NCBI GenBank assembly: GCA_938082375.1
Contig: CALKCJ010000018.1
Span: forward strand, 1-64,000
Source: an uncultured Thermomicrobiaceae bacterium
GTDB lineage: Bacteria > Chloroflexota > Chloroflexia > Thermomicrobiales > Thermomicrobiaceae
Reading direction: 5' to 3'
DNA length: 64,000 nt
The notes under the pieces: model-generated
The model's input: only the letters and a program-made list of their open reading frames with translations
What the model was told of the DNA's origin: nothing
The model's database searches: none
In this document: piece after piece, positions 8,338 to 17,553 of the stretch
Numbering within the stretch: the first letter of the stretch is position 1
How the letters are laid out: every line of letters begins with the position of its first letter
Translations under genes and position numbers: made by a program

Positions 8338-9751
8338 TGACGGAGTCGCCAGTGTGGTGAGGCGCTCATGGGAGCGGGCGATATCGATCCGCACGCGACT
8401 GACCCTGTTGTATGTGACGCTGCTTGCCGTTGTACTCCTCAGCTTTAGCGGGTTCGTGTACTGGAGCCTATCGCGCAGCGTCCGGGTGGCAACCGATCGA
8501 TTGTTGCTTACTGAGGCCCAGGCACTCAGCAGTGCGCTTGAAGTCGGTGACGGCGTGCTTTCCCTGAATCTCGGGGCAGAAGAAATGCCGCCCGGGATAG
8601 TGGCGACGCTGTTCGATCGCGACGGAAAGCACGTTCTCGAAACCACGAATCCGTCGCTCGTCATGGTGTCGACTGCCGTGGCGCGAGCAGTGCAGGGTGA
8701 GCCAACGTACACGACGGTGGAGGCACCTGACGGGACAGTGTGGCGGGTGCTCACGCTTCCCCTGCGACAAGACGGCGAGCAGGTGGCCGTGCTCCAGGTC
8801 GCGCGCGATGAGCGTGACCTGCATGCGGCGCTTCGCCAACTCGAACGGCTGTTTGCGGTCGCCATCCCTGTGACGCTAGTCGTTGCGGTCGCGCTGGGTC
8901 AGTTTCTGGGTTGGCGCGCCTTGAGTCCAGTCGACCGCCTGACGCGCGCGGCTGCTCAGATCGGGGCTGAGCATCTCTCTGCACGCCTCCCGGTTCAGAG
9001 CAGAGACGAAGTGGGGCGGCTCGCGGCCACCTTCAACGATCTGCTCGACCGCCTGGCGGCAGCCTTTGCTCGTGAGCGTCGCTTCACAGCAAATGCTGCT
9101 CATGAACTGCGCACTCCACTGACGCTGTTGATCGCCTCGGCCGATGTAACGCTCGAAAGGCCGCGCTCTGCCGAGGAGTACCGGCAGGTTATCGCTGGCA
9201 TCCGGGAGGACGCTGCTCGCTTGAGTCACCTGGTCGATGACTTACTCGTGCTGGCGAGAGCGGATGCTGGCACGCTGCGGCTTGCTCGTGAGCCTGTCGA
9301 CGTGGCCCAGCTCATACTCGCGACCCATGAGCGGTTGCTGCCGCTCGCGAGGGCGCGGGGCGTCACGCTGGCACTCGGGAGGCTGGAGTCAGCGCTGGTG
9401 CTTGGCGATCGGGTCTGGTTGACCCGTCTGCTGGCTAATTTGGTTGAGAATGGGTTGACCTATACATTGCCCGGTGGCACGGTGACGGTATCTACCGGAC
9501 GTAGGCAGAGCGATGTGTTGATCGACGTAGCGGATACTGGACCAGGCATCGCTCCCGAACACGTGCCGTACATCTTCGAGCCGTTCTACCGAATCGATGT
9601 TTCCCGCTCCCGAGACGTCGGTGGTTCCGGACTCGGCCTGGCCATTTCGCGGTGGATCGCACGGGCGCACGGCGGTGACGTGCATGTTAGCAGCACACTT
9701 GGGATCGGCTCGGTGTTCACTGTCCAGCTCCCAGAGTGGCGGGATGAGTGA
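8330..9751 (+). CDS. HAMP-domain sensor histidine kinase
   Basis: A 473-residue membrane kinase. TM1 spans about residues 25-46, an extracytoplasmic sensor of about 125 residues follows, then TM2 (about 174-194), HAMP (195-248), HisKA with phospho-acceptor H258 (TANAAHELRTPLTLL), and HATPase_c with N box (LLANLVENGLTYT), G1 (DTGPGIAPEH), F (IFEPFYRID) and G2 (GGSGLGLAIS) boxes. All catalytic motifs are intact. It overlaps the regulator gene, so it is the cognate kinase. Stimulus unknown; the linked PepSY protein hints at envelope or extracellular sensing. Confidence 0.95.
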   Translation: MTDDGVASVVRRSWERAISIRTRLTLLYVTLLAVVLLSFSGFVYWSLSRSVRVATDRLLLTEAQALSSALEVGDGVLSLNLGAEEMPPGIVATLFDRDGKHVLETTNPSLVMVSTAVARAVQGEPTYTTVEAPDGTVWRVLTLPLRQDGEQVAVLQVARDERDLHAALRQLERLFAVAIPVTLVVAVALGQFLGWRALSPVDRLTRAAAQIGAEHLSARLPVQSRDEVGRLAATFNDLLDRLAAAFARERRFTANAAHELRTPLTLLIASADVTLERPRSAEEYRQVIAGIREDAARLSHLVDDLLVLARADAGTLRLAREPVDVAQLILATHERLLPLARARGVTLALGRLESALVLGDRVWLTRLLANLVENGLTYTLPGGTVTVSTGRRQSDVLIDVADTGPGIAPEHVPYIFEPFYRIDVSRSRDVGGSGLGLAISRWIARAHGGDVHVSSTLGIGSVFTVQLPEWRDE

Positions 9752-9870
9752 GGCTTGCTGTGCTCTATGCAGGGTGATTTGCGTCGCTCGCCCTGGCAAG
9801 AACTACGTCCTACACTTATCCACGCGGCTCCAGGGTGCCGGAGCGGTGTGGCGAGGTGGGTTGTAAGGTC

Positions 9871-12108
9871 ATGGGACTTGCCCGCGAAGCCCGGATCCTC
9901 AAGCGCGGCGAACTGTTCGTTGTCAGCGACGAACGTGGCGACCTGCGCCGGCAACTGCCGGGTGCCGGGGTTTACTATCGCGATACCCGCTACCTGAGCG
10001 AGTACTGGCTCCTCTTGAACGGCGAGGAACCCGAGCTCTTTGACTCCTCCGCCGAGCGGATCTCCAGCGGCCTCTTCGAGTTCGGCAACACCCTGTTCCG
10101 CTCTGAGGACGGGCACGATGTGCTGGCGCACACCATCAGCCTCAGCCGCTGCCGCTCCGTCGACCAACACCTGGAGGAAGACCTGGTGCTGCGCAACTAC
10201 AACCGGTTCCCGGTGACGGTCGAGCTGGCGCTCGTGCTGGCAGCCGACTTCCTCGACATCTTCGAAGTCCGCGGCTTTCCGCGGGAGCGGCCACGCGGGC
10301 GCATGTTGCTTCCCCGCCACCGTGGCCGGGAACTCTCGCTCGTCTACCGCGCGCCCGACGACCTGGTGCTCGAGACCGAGATCCACTTCAGCCGACCTCC
10401 AGACGAGCTGACGATCGAGCCGGGGAGCGGCGACCTCGCCGAGCTGGTGCTCCCGCGCATGCTGCTCCCTGGAGGGGACCAGCTCGTTCGCGCCCGCGGC
10501 GCAGCTCGGCCGCCGCGCGTCTTTGCGCTCTTCCGTGTGCACTTGCCTCCGCAGGCGAGCGATCGGCTCACCATGCGTCTCGCCCCGCGGCAGCTCGTCC
10601 AGCGGCGCGAGGTGGTGCGGATCCCCGATGTCTCGCTCATCGGCGAAGCGCCGCAGGCCCAGGAGATCCGGTTTGCGCGTGTGCGTACCGACCATGAGCT
10701 CTTGAACCTGGTGCTCGAGCGCAGCCTGCGCGATCTCCAAGCGCTGGTCACCCCCTTCCCTGGCGGCCGGCTGATCGCTGCTGGCATCCCCTGGTTCGTG
10801 GCGCCCTTCGGCCGCGACAGCCTGATCACTGCCCTGCAGATGATGATGTTCTCCCCCGAACTGCCTCGCGACACGCTGCGCTTCCTGGCTCAGCACCAGG
10901 GCAAGAAGGAGGACGACTGGACCGAGGAGGAGCCTGGCAAGATCCTCCACGAGCTGCGCTTCGGTGAGATGGCCAGATTGGGCGAGTCGCCCCACACACC
11001 GTACTACGGTACCGTCGATGCGACGCCGCTCTTCGTCGTCACCTTCTGTGAGTTCATGGCCTGGTTCGGCAGCCCACACCTGTTCGAGGAGTTCCTCCCG
11101 CCGGTCGAGGCCGCGCTCCGGTGGATCGACCAGTATGGCGACCGTAACCGCGACGGGTTCGTCGACTACGGCCAGCGCTCGCCGCGAGGGTTGGTGCACC
11201 AGAACTGGAAGGACAGCCATAACTCGCTCCAGTTCCCGGACGGCACGCCGATCTCCGCGCCGATCGCGCCGGTCGAAGTACAGGGGTACGTCTACCACGC
11301 CAAGCTCGCGCTGGCCGACGTGCTGCAACGCTACGGCGACGAGGCGCAACGGATGCAGGCTGTCCGCCTCCGCAATGAGGCACGGCAACTTCAGGAACGG
11401 TTCGAGCGGCGCTTCTGGATCGAGTCGGACGGGTTCTACGGGCAGGCCATCGACGGTTCGGGCCGTCTGGTGCCAGCGATCAGCTCCAACCCCGGCCATT
11501 GCCTCTACAGCGGCATCGTCCGCCCCCAGCGCGCGGATCGAGTCGTTCGCCGGCTGCTGGCGCCAGACCTGTACTCCGGTTGGGGTATTCGGACCCTCAG
11601 CAGCGCCATGCCGCACTACAACCCGATGAGCTACCACAATGGGAGTGTCTGGCCGCACGACAACTCGCTGATCATCGCCGGGCTGCGCCGCTACGGTTTC
11701 GAGCGTGAGGTCTGCCAGCTCGTCACCGACCTGCTCGAGGTCGCCAGCGCTTTCTCCTACTATCGCCTACCGGAACTCTTCTGCGGCTTTGGCCGAGAGG
11801 AGTCGAGCTGCATGATCCCCATCTCCTACCCGGTAAGCTGTAGTCCACAGGCGTGGGCTGCGGGCACAATGCCGTTCCTCCTCCGGGTGCTACTCGGCCC
11901 GCAGCCGCGGGCGGCCGACCGCCGTCTGATCCTGCGACCGCTCTTCCCGGACTGGCTGAACGAGGTCACGATCGAAGGGCTCCCCTTCGCCGGACGAACG
12001 CTTGACCTGCTCATCAGGCGGCAGCAGGGTCGGTATACGCTCGAGTACCGAGCCGATCCGGATCTCTCGGTCGAGCTGGCGAGCGGTGTGCTGGTCGGGC
12101 CGGCGTGA
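9871..12108 (+). CDS. Glycogen-debranching-type glycoside hydrolase
   Basis: A 745-residue protein with an N-terminal GDE_N-like beta-domain (residues about 1-280: ILKRGELFVVSDERGDLRRQ, GVYYRDTRYLSEYWLLLNG) and a C-terminal (alpha/alpha)6 barrel (about 300-730) of the amylo-alpha-1,6-glucosidase/MGH1-like kind. Typical blocks are WFVAPFGRDSLITALQ, NQNWKDSHNSLQF-like (HQNWKDSHNSLQF) and YHNGSVWPHDNSLI. Probable role: hydrolysis of alpha-1,6 branches or other alpha-glucans/compatible-solute glycosides in the cytoplasm; no signal peptide. ATG 9871 has GAGGTGGG upstream at 9853. Confidence 0.88.
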   Translation: MGLAREARILKRGELFVVSDERGDLRRQLPGAGVYYRDTRYLSEYWLLLNGEEPELFDSSAERISSGLFEFGNTLFRSEDGHDVLAHTISLSRCRSVDQHLEEDLVLRNYNRFPVTVELALVLAADFLDIFEVRGFPRERPRGRMLLPRHRGRELSLVYRAPDDLVLETEIHFSRPPDELTIEPGSGDLAELVLPRMLLPGGDQLVRARGAARPPRVFALFRVHLPPQASDRLTMRLAPRQLVQRREVVRIPDVSLIGEAPQAQEIRFARVRTDHELLNLVLERSLRDLQALVTPFPGGRLIAAGIPWFVAPFGRDSLITALQMMMFSPELPRDTLRFLAQHQGKKEDDWTEEEPGKILHELRFGEMARLGESPHTPYYGTVDATPLFVVTFCEFMAWFGSPHLFEEFLPPVEAALRWIDQYGDRNRDGFVDYGQRSPRGLVHQNWKDSHNSLQFPDGTPISAPIAPVEVQGYVYHAKLALADVLQRYGDEAQRMQAVRLRNEARQLQERFERRFWIESDGFYGQAIDGSGRLVPAISSNPGHCLYSGIVRPQRADRVVRRLLAPDLYSGWGIRTLSSAMPHYNPMSYHNGSVWPHDNSLIIAGLRRYGFEREVCQLVTDLLEVASAFSYYRLPELFCGFGREESSCMIPISYPVSCSPQAWAAGTMPFLLRVLLGPQPRAADRRLILRPLFPDWLNEVTIEGLPFAGRTLDLLIRRQQGRYTLEYRADPDLSVELASGVLVGPA

Positions 12109-12162
12109 GGCGGCAGTCTTCGGCGTGCCTCACGGTCGACCAAGATTCAGCTCGCCGGTGAC

Positions 12163-12807
12163 GTGTCGAGGAAGGTGCTGGTGGGAGTGGTGCGTACGCG
12201 CTGGCGATGGGTGGTCTTCGTCCGCTCGGTGCTCTCGACCATCGAGAACCCTGGCGGGCCGCTCTTCCGCGCGCTCGGGCGGGCACTGGTGCGCCGCGGC
12301 CAGGACGTGTTGTTCCTCGAGGAGCGGGGTAACCAGGCGGTCCAGGCGCTCCTCCGCCAGCGGGGCGCCGCTGGTATGGCGGAGCTGCGCGAGGGCTGGC
12401 CCGAGCTGGCCTACCAGACCTACGAGCGACGCTTCGGCGCCGACCTGGTCGAGTGGCTCGGCCGCACGCTGGCGACCGCCGACGTAGCGCTGGTCGAGCT
12501 GGGAGTCGACCCGGAGCTCGCTGGCTGGGTCGGAGAGCTGACCCGACCACACCTGCGCACCTATCTGCTCGACCTCACGCCCCAGGCGCCGTCGCTGGCG
12601 CTCCTTCGCGAGCGCGTCGATCCCGCTCGCTACTCCGGAGTGGTCTGCTCGTCTGACGTGGCGGCGCAGTACGAGGCCCGCACACTCCCGGAGCGGCCAG
12701 TGCGCGCGCTCGAGCTCAGCGACGAGCCTATCGAGCGCGTGGCGGATCGGCTGGCAGATCTCCTGCTTGAGCTGGTGGGCGGATCCCCGCCGGCTAGGCC
12801 GTCGTAG
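12163..12807 (+). CDS. Hypothetical protein, possible GT-B-like N-terminal fold
   Basis: A 214-residue protein not confidently recognised. The N-terminus (STIENPGGPLFRALGRALVR followed by RGQDVLFLEERGN) resembles the first Rossmann strand-helix of GT-B glycosyltransferases (GG..FRALARAL..RGHEV), and the rest reads as alternating alpha/beta ending in a helix. It is too short for a complete GT-B enzyme. The start is uncertain: several in-frame GTG codons follow a GAGGAAGG at 12169. It lies 54 bases after the debranching-type hydrolase on the same strand, so co-transcription and a role in glycan metabolism are possible. Confidence 0.6.
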   Translation: MSRKVLVGVVRTRWRWVVFVRSVLSTIENPGGPLFRALGRALVRRGQDVLFLEERGNQAVQALLRQRGAAGMAELREGWPELAYQTYERRFGADLVEWLGRTLATADVALVELGVDPELAGWVGELTRPHLRTYLLDLTPQAPSLALLRERVDPARYSGVVCSSDVAAQYEARTLPERPVRALELSDEPIERVADRLADLLLELVGGSPPARPS

Positions 12808-12852
12808 GCGGCGCTGTGCGGTGGGAATACGCGGGTAGCTCGCCAGGTTCCC

Positions 12853-13116
12853 TTACAGGAGGAGGGGATTGAGTAGGCGTACCGGAGGGGGCCAGCCTTC
12901 GCCGAGCGCGACGCCGCACGCCTGCACCTCCTGGCTGCGGCGGACGAGGAGCGCGAACTCCTCCTCGGTCAGCGTGAAGGTGCAACGGCAGTCTGGGCAG
13001 GTGACGACGAAGACGCAGTCGTTCCGCGTCTCACACCACTCGGTGACGTCGCCGTACAATCCCTTGCCGCAGAGGTGTGCAAGTACCTGTTCGACGACGC
13101 GAGCTGCCACGTCCAT
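12853..13116 (-). CDS. Small cysteine-containing hypothetical protein
   Basis: An 87-residue protein, divergent from cofD. It has five cysteines in the middle (LCGKG, WCETRNDC, CPDCRC), a possible zinc knuckle, followed by a helix (TLTEEEFALLVRRSQEV) and a Pro/Leu tail. No family recognised. ATG 13116 is supported by an AGAGGAGAG ribosome site and a consensus-like promoter immediately upstream; longer readings would run through that promoter. Location beside F420 genes is suggestive only. Confidence 0.65.
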   Translation of the reverse strand: MDVAARVVEQVLAHLCGKGLYGDVTEWCETRNDCVFVVTCPDCRCTFTLTEEEFALLVRRSQEVQACGVALGEGWPPPVRLLNPLLL

Positions 13117-13155
13117 ACGACTCTCCTCTGCTGACCAGCTCTGGTGGTGTGCTCT

Positions 13156-13184
13156 ATTTTCGCGAGCTTTGTCGGATTTGTCAA
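13156..13184 (-). promoter_or_regulatory. Sigma-70-type promoter for the small cysteine protein gene
   Basis: On the minus strand: TTGACA (13184-13179), a 17-base spacer, then GAAAAT (13161-13156). The -35 is a perfect match and the -10 matches four of six positions. Transcription would start near 13148 and give a leader of about 30 bases containing the ribosome site of the gene starting at 13116. Confidence 0.6.
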
Positions 13185-13218
13185 GTGTTGACCAGGTCGA
13201 GAGGAAAGAGGGTGAGCG

Positions 13219-14199
13219 GTGGCTGAGACGATCTCCCGCTGGCCAGCAGGACGGGTCGTCGAACTTGCCGGGGGAGTCGGTGGCGCAAAGCTGGCGCATG
13301 GGCTGGCGCTGGCCGGCCTGGACGTCCGCCTGGACGTGATCGTCAATACCGCCGACGACTTCCAGCTCTATGGCCTGCATATCTCACCGGATGTAGACAC
13401 GGTGATGTACACCCTGGCCGGCATCGCGAACCCGGTCACCGGCTGGGGAATCCTCGGCGACACCGCCGCGACCTTGGGCATGATCGGCCGCTATGGTCGA
13501 TCTACCTGGTTCTGGCTGGGTGACCGTGACCTCGCGACGCATATCCTGCGGACCGAGCGGCTGCGCGCCGGCGCCCGGCTGACCGAGGTGACCGCCGAGC
13601 TGGCTGCCGCGCTGGGCGTGACCGCCCGCATCCTGCCGATGTGCGACGAGCCAGTGGCCACCCTGATCGAGACCCCGGCCGGACGGCTGGGGTTCCAGGA
13701 CTACTTCGTGCGGCGGCGACAGCGCGATACCGTGCTCGCGGTCGTGTTCGAGGGTATCGAGCAGGCGTGCATCACACCCGAGGTCGAGCGCGCCCTGGCG
13801 GAGGCGAGCGTCGTTGTCGTCGGCCCATCAAACCCGCTGGTCAGTATCGGCCCGATCCTGGCGGTGCCGGGATTTCGCGAGCGGCTTCGCGCGGCCGAGG
13901 TACCGGTGGTGGCCGTGAGCCCGATCGTCGCTGGCCAGGCGCTCAAGGGGCCAGCCGACCGGATGCTGGCGTCGCTCGGCCACGAGGTCTCACCGCTCGG
14001 GGTGGCGCGGCTGTACCAGGACTTCCTGGATGGTATCCTGATCGATCAACTGGACGCTGCGCTGGCGCCGGCCATCGCTGAACTCGGAATCGTGGTGAAG
14101 CTCGCCGACACGATCATGCGTACCCATGACGACCGCCAGCGGGTCGCCCAAGCCGTGCTCGACCTCGCCCGCGAGCTAATGGGAACGGCACGCCGATGA
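13219..14199 (+). CDS. cofD: 2-phospho-L-lactate transferase (F420 biosynthesis)
   Basis: A 326-residue CofD/FbiA enzyme. It transfers the phospholactyl-type group from the guanylyl-activated intermediate to the deazaflavin Fo to make (dehydro-)F420-0 in the cytoplasm. Recognisable blocks are LAGGVGGAKLAHGLAL at the N-terminus, VNTADDFQLYGLHISPDVDT (nucleotide/Fo binding), GPSNPLVSIGPILAVPG and VSPIVAGQALKGPADRML. Length is normal. GTG 13219 has GAGGAAAGAGGG upstream. The stop overlaps the cofC start (ATGA). The Fo synthase and CofE genes are not in the window. Confidence 0.95.
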   Translation: MAETISRWPAGRVVELAGGVGGAKLAHGLALAGLDVRLDVIVNTADDFQLYGLHISPDVDTVMYTLAGIANPVTGWGILGDTAATLGMIGRYGRSTWFWLGDRDLATHILRTERLRAGARLTEVTAELAAALGVTARILPMCDEPVATLIETPAGRLGFQDYFVRRRQRDTVLAVVFEGIEQACITPEVERALAEASVVVVGPSNPLVSIGPILAVPGFRERLRAAEVPVVAVSPIVAGQALKGPADRMLASLGHEVSPLGVARLYQDFLDGILIDQLDAALAPAIAELGIVVKLADTIMRTHDDRQRVAQAVLDLARELMGTARR

Positions 14200-14852
14200 C
14201 CGCGCTTGCGCTCGTACCCGTACAACTGCTCTCCCAGGCCAAGAGCCGGCTGGCGGCGCGGCTCGACCCGCCAGCCCGCGAGGAGCTGATGTGCCGGCTG
14301 GTTGAGCGGCTGCTGCGCGAGCTGCACGGCGCCCGGCGAATCGGCCGTGTCTTGGTCGTATCACCTGACCCTGCCGTCCTGGCCCTGGCTGAGCGAGCCG
14401 GCGCCTGGGGCTTGCTGCAGGCAGGCAGCGGGCTGAACGCAGCCGTCGAGCTCGGCCAGCTCCAGGCGCTGGCCGAAGGGTGGGCTCGGCTGGTGGTGGT
14501 GCTGGCCGACCTGCCCCTGCTCGCTGCCGAGCAGGTCGACCAGATGCTGGCGCTGGGGCGCGAGGGCAGCGTCGTCATCGCGCCTGACCGGCACGGCGTT
14601 GGGACGAACCTGCTTGCGCTGTGGCCGCCGGACGCGGTCGAGCCGGCCTTCGGCACGGCGAGCCGAGAGCGGCATGTGCGGGCAGGACGGGTAAGGGGGC
14701 TACGCGTGCTGGAGTACTGGTCGGTCGGCACCGCCGTCGACCTGGACACGCCGGAGGATCTGGACGAGCTGCTCGAGCGCTGGGGTTGGAGGCCGGATTG
14801 GTGGCTCACCGGAAAGGGGGTGACCGGATGGCGGGGCGGAACGGCCCGGTGA
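14196..14852 (+). CDS. cofC: Phosphoenolpyruvate/2-phospholactate guanylyltransferase
   Basis: A 218-residue CofC/FbiD nucleotidyltransferase. It activates a three-carbon phospho-acid (2-phospholactate in archaea, PEP in mycobacteria) with GTP for CofD. The N-terminus has the family signature VPVQLLSQAKSRLAARLDP, then LVVVLADLPLLAAEQVDQML (metal-binding DLP), VIAPDRHGVGTNLLAL, and FGTASRERHVRAGR. Overlaps cofD by four bases. The substrate preference (PEP, 2-phospholactate or 3-phosphoglycerate) cannot be told by eye. Confidence 0.93.
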   Translation: MTALALVPVQLLSQAKSRLAARLDPPAREELMCRLVERLLRELHGARRIGRVLVVSPDPAVLALAERAGAWGLLQAGSGLNAAVELGQLQALAEGWARLVVVLADLPLLAAEQVDQMLALGREGSVVIAPDRHGVGTNLLALWPPDAVEPAFGTASRERHVRAGRVRGLRVLEYWSVGTAVDLDTPEDLDELLERWGWRPDWWLTGKGVTGWRGGTAR

Positions 14853-15778
14853 CGAGCTGGGGCGTGCTGGTCGTCGCGCTGGGCGCGTCCCTGTGGGCGG
14901 TCGACGCGCCCATCCGCAAGCCGCTGACCGAGCTGCTGCCGGCAACGTCGATCGTGCTGGCGGAGCATCTGTTCCTGGCACTGTACTCGCTACCGATGGT
15001 CGTCGTCGCGCGGCGGGTCTTCTCTCAGTTCGATGCACGCGGCTGGCTGGCGCTCGTGGTGATCGCCTGGGGCGGCTCGGGGCTGGCGACGGTGCTCTTC
15101 ACCCAGGCGTTCAAGATTGGCAACCCGACGACCGTCATCTTGCTGCAGAAGCTCCAGCCGTTGATCGCGGTGCTGCTCGCCGGGCTGATCCTCAAAGAGC
15201 GGCTGCCGAGGCTGTACTGGCCTTGCTTCGCTGTCGCCCTGGTGGGTGCCTATCTGGTGTCGTTCGGCCGCCAGTCGCTCGAGCCGCTCTGGCGGCTGCC
15301 GCAAGACCGGGTGCTGACCGCCGTGTTCGCGGTCGGCGCGGCGATGCTCTGGGGCGGCTCGACGGTCTTCGGCCGCTACTTGCTCCACGGGGTGAGTTTC
15401 CCGACCCTGGCTGCCGCACGCTTCCTGCTGGCATTACCGTTTCTTGTCGGCCTGGCCGCCGTCCAGGGCACACTGGGAACGACGTTCCAGGTAGGGCTGG
15501 AGCAGGAGCCGGTGCGGCTCTTTCTCCTGGCGCTGATCCCTGGCCTGGCCGCGATGCTGGTCTACTACCTCGGCCTGAGCCGAACCCGGGCCTCCTACGC
15601 CACCCTCGCCGAGTTGAGCTTCCCAGCCATGGCGGTGGTGGTGAACTGGTTCGCGCTGGGCGCCCGCGTCGATGCGGTGCAGGTGCTGGGCTTCGTGCTG
15701 CTCTGGTCGGCCATCACCGCGCTGACCTGGATCCCGTCGCCGCGACCGGCCGCCGAGGCACAGCCGGTGACCACTTAG
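14828..15778 (+). CDS. EamA/DMT-family permease in the F420 cluster
   Basis: A 316-residue, ten-helix EamA transporter. Segments such as PTTVILLQKLQPLIAVLLAG and MLWGGSTVFGRYLL are typical. ATG 14828 lies inside the 3' end of cofC, with GGAAAGGGGG as ribosome site, so the gene is translationally coupled to the F420 genes. Substrate unknown; co-transcription makes a role linked to F420 or flavin-type metabolites possible but unproven. Confidence 0.9.
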   Translation: MAGRNGPVTSWGVLVVALGASLWAVDAPIRKPLTELLPATSIVLAEHLFLALYSLPMVVVARRVFSQFDARGWLALVVIAWGGSGLATVLFTQAFKIGNPTTVILLQKLQPLIAVLLAGLILKERLPRLYWPCFAVALVGAYLVSFGRQSLEPLWRLPQDRVLTAVFAVGAAMLWGGSTVFGRYLLHGVSFPTLAAARFLLALPFLVGLAAVQGTLGTTFQVGLEQEPVRLFLLALIPGLAAMLVYYLGLSRTRASYATLAELSFPAMAVVVNWFALGARVDAVQVLGFVLLWSAITALTWIPSPRPAAEAQPVTT

Positions 15779-15788
15779 GGACGAGACG

Positions 15789-16436
15789 ATGGAAGCGTGT
15801 CAACCCGCACTCCTCATACCCGGTGAGCGCAGGCTCGACCTGCCGGAGCTGATCCGCGGCCGGCGCTCGGTGCGCCGGATACGCCCTGATCCTGTCCCCC
15901 GCGAGGCGATCGAGGCGGTCATCGAGGCGGCAGCCTGGGCACCCTCGCCGCACGGGGCGCAGCCCTGGCGCTTCGTCGTCCTGACGAACCCGGAGCGCAA
16001 ACGCGAGCTGGCCGACGCGATGGCGGAAACCTGGGAGCGACAGCTCGCGCTCGACGGACAAGACGCGGACACGATCGCCAAGCGGCTAGCCGGCTCCCAG
16101 CGGCGCCTGCTGGAGGCGCCGGCGTTGATCCTGGTCTGCCTCTACCTGGTCGACCTCGACCGCTACCCGGATCCCGAGCGCCAGGCCGCCGAGACGACGA
16201 TGGCGATCCAGAGCCTGGGTGCGGCCGTGCAGAACCTACTGCTGATGGCGTACCGGCTGGGACTGGACACCGGTTGGATGTGCGCGCCGCTCTTCTGTCC
16301 GGAGGTGGTGCGGGAGACGCTCGGGCTGCCCCCCGACCTGATCCCGCACGCGCTGATCACGCTGGGCTACGCCGCGGCCGATCCAGACCGGCGGCCGCGT
16401 CGCCCGCTCGGTGAGCTGATCGTGCGTTGGGAGTGA
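15789..16436 (+). CDS. Nitroreductase-fold FMN protein, FbiB C-terminal-domain-like
   Basis: A 215-residue nitroreductase-family flavoprotein: FMN-binding RRSVRRIRPDPVPREAIEAV and WAPSPHGAQPWRFVVL, then SLGAAVQNLLLMAYRLGLD and a C-terminal ALITLGYAAADPDRRPRRPL. In mycobacteria the C-terminal nitroreductase domain of FbiB reduces dehydro-F420-0 to F420-0. This stand-alone protein, ten bases after the EamA gene in the cofD-cofC run, is the obvious candidate for that step (inference from context and fold). BluB-like or general nitroreductase function is the alternative. Confidence 0.85.
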   Translation: MEACQPALLIPGERRLDLPELIRGRRSVRRIRPDPVPREAIEAVIEAAAWAPSPHGAQPWRFVVLTNPERKRELADAMAETWERQLALDGQDADTIAKRLAGSQRRLLEAPALILVCLYLVDLDRYPDPERQAAETTMAIQSLGAAVQNLLLMAYRLGLDTGWMCAPLFCPEVVRETLGLPPDLIPHALITLGYAAADPDRRPRRPLGELIVRWE

Positions 16437-16548
16437 GCAGGCATCGCTGGTACTCGCCACCCTCGCGCCGTGGAGAGGTGAGCACCTAACTCCGGGCGGC
16501 GCTCAAATGGACGGAGTGCACGCAGGCCAGCGAGAGGCGGCTCGGGTG

Positions 16549-17478
16549 ATGGACAGCAGGCGACCGGTACGCACACCGCTGCTCCGTACCGCTCTCTTCG
16601 TCCTCACGACGGTCTTCCTCGCGCTCGCAGCGTGCGCCCCGGGAACGCCGACTCCGGCAGCCTTACCGCGTTCCTCCTCCGGAGCCGCCATCGCTGGGAC
16701 GCCGACGACGGCAGGAGTGGTGACGGCCCCAGCGTCTTCGCCGACGGGCCAGGCCGGAGCCCCAGTGCCCTCGTCGGCTACCTCAGGAGGCGAGGCCCCT
16801 TCTCCGGTATCGAGCGCGCTCCCACCCGGCATCGCCGGAGAGCCCGCGACGGTCGTCGAGGTCATCGACGGCGACACCGTCACTGTCCAGCTCGGCGGCC
16901 GGCGCGCGGTGGTCCGGCTGATCGGCGTCGACGCGCCGGAGTCGCGTGGCCCGTACACCGAGCCGGAGTGCTACGCGGCCGAGGCGACGGCCACGCTGCA
17001 GAACCTGCTCGCCCGCTCGGGTGGGCAGGTCGTGCTCGAGCGCGACCGGAGCGAGATCGATCGGTACGACCGGCTGCTGCGTTACCTGTGGGCGCCGGCC
17101 GGCGACGGCTGGGTGCTGCTGAACGAGGAGCTGGTGCGCCAGGGCGCGGCGGTTGCTCGTCGCTACCCGCCGGACGTGAAGTATGCCGAGCGGCTGGAGG
17201 CGGCCCAGCGGGAGGCCCAGGCTGCCGGGGCCGGGCTGTGGGGCGCCTGCCGGCAGCCGGGCTCGACCGGACCGGTCACACCCGCGCCCATCGGATCACC
17301 GTCTCCGAGCACCAGCACCGAGCGCCAGGGGTGCGATGCCGCCTATCCCGACGTCTGTATCCCGCCCCCGCCGCCCGATCTCGACTGCTCCGACGTGCCC
17401 TACCGGCGCTTCCGCGTGCTGCCGCCCGACCCGCACCGCTTCGACCGTGACGGCGATGGCCTCGGCTGCGAGGGCTGA
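16549..17478 (+). CDS. Secreted lipoprotein nuclease (SNase) with Excalibur domain
   Basis: A 309-residue exported protein: lipoprotein signal with LAAC box at residues about 26-29, a Pro/Thr/Ser-rich spacer (30-95), a thermonuclease domain (about 100-240: VVEVIDGDTVTVQL, VVRLIGVDAPES, DRYDRLLRYLW), and a C-terminal Excalibur Ca2+-binding motif with the DxDxDGxGCE-type ending (RDGDGLGCEG). Predicted to cut extracellular DNA or RNA while tethered to the membrane. ATG 16549 preferred over 16507 because GAGAGG lies upstream and the signal peptide fits better. Confidence 0.9.
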   Translation: MDSRRPVRTPLLRTALFVLTTVFLALAACAPGTPTPAALPRSSSGAAIAGTPTTAGVVTAPASSPTGQAGAPVPSSATSGGEAPSPVSSALPPGIAGEPATVVEVIDGDTVTVQLGGRRAVVRLIGVDAPESRGPYTEPECYAAEATATLQNLLARSGGQVVLERDRSEIDRYDRLLRYLWAPAGDGWVLLNEELVRQGAAVARRYPPDVKYAERLEAAQREAQAAGAGLWGACRQPGSTGPVTPAPIGSPSPSTSTERQGCDAAYPDVCIPPPPPDLDCSDVPYRRFRVLPPDPHRFDRDGDGLGCEG

Positions 17479-17553
17479 GTGCCCCGGCCTTGCCCTCGCT
17501 GGTGAGATCAGCCAGGATAGGAGCGCGAGTCTCTTTTTTCGCGCGAGGCAGGG

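Noticed and set aside
9586-11658. 690-codon open frame antisense to the debranching-type hydrolase
   Set aside because: It is the complement of a well-conserved gene, is rich in Arg/Glu/Gln/His as expected for an antisense frame in GC-rich DNA, and matches no domain.
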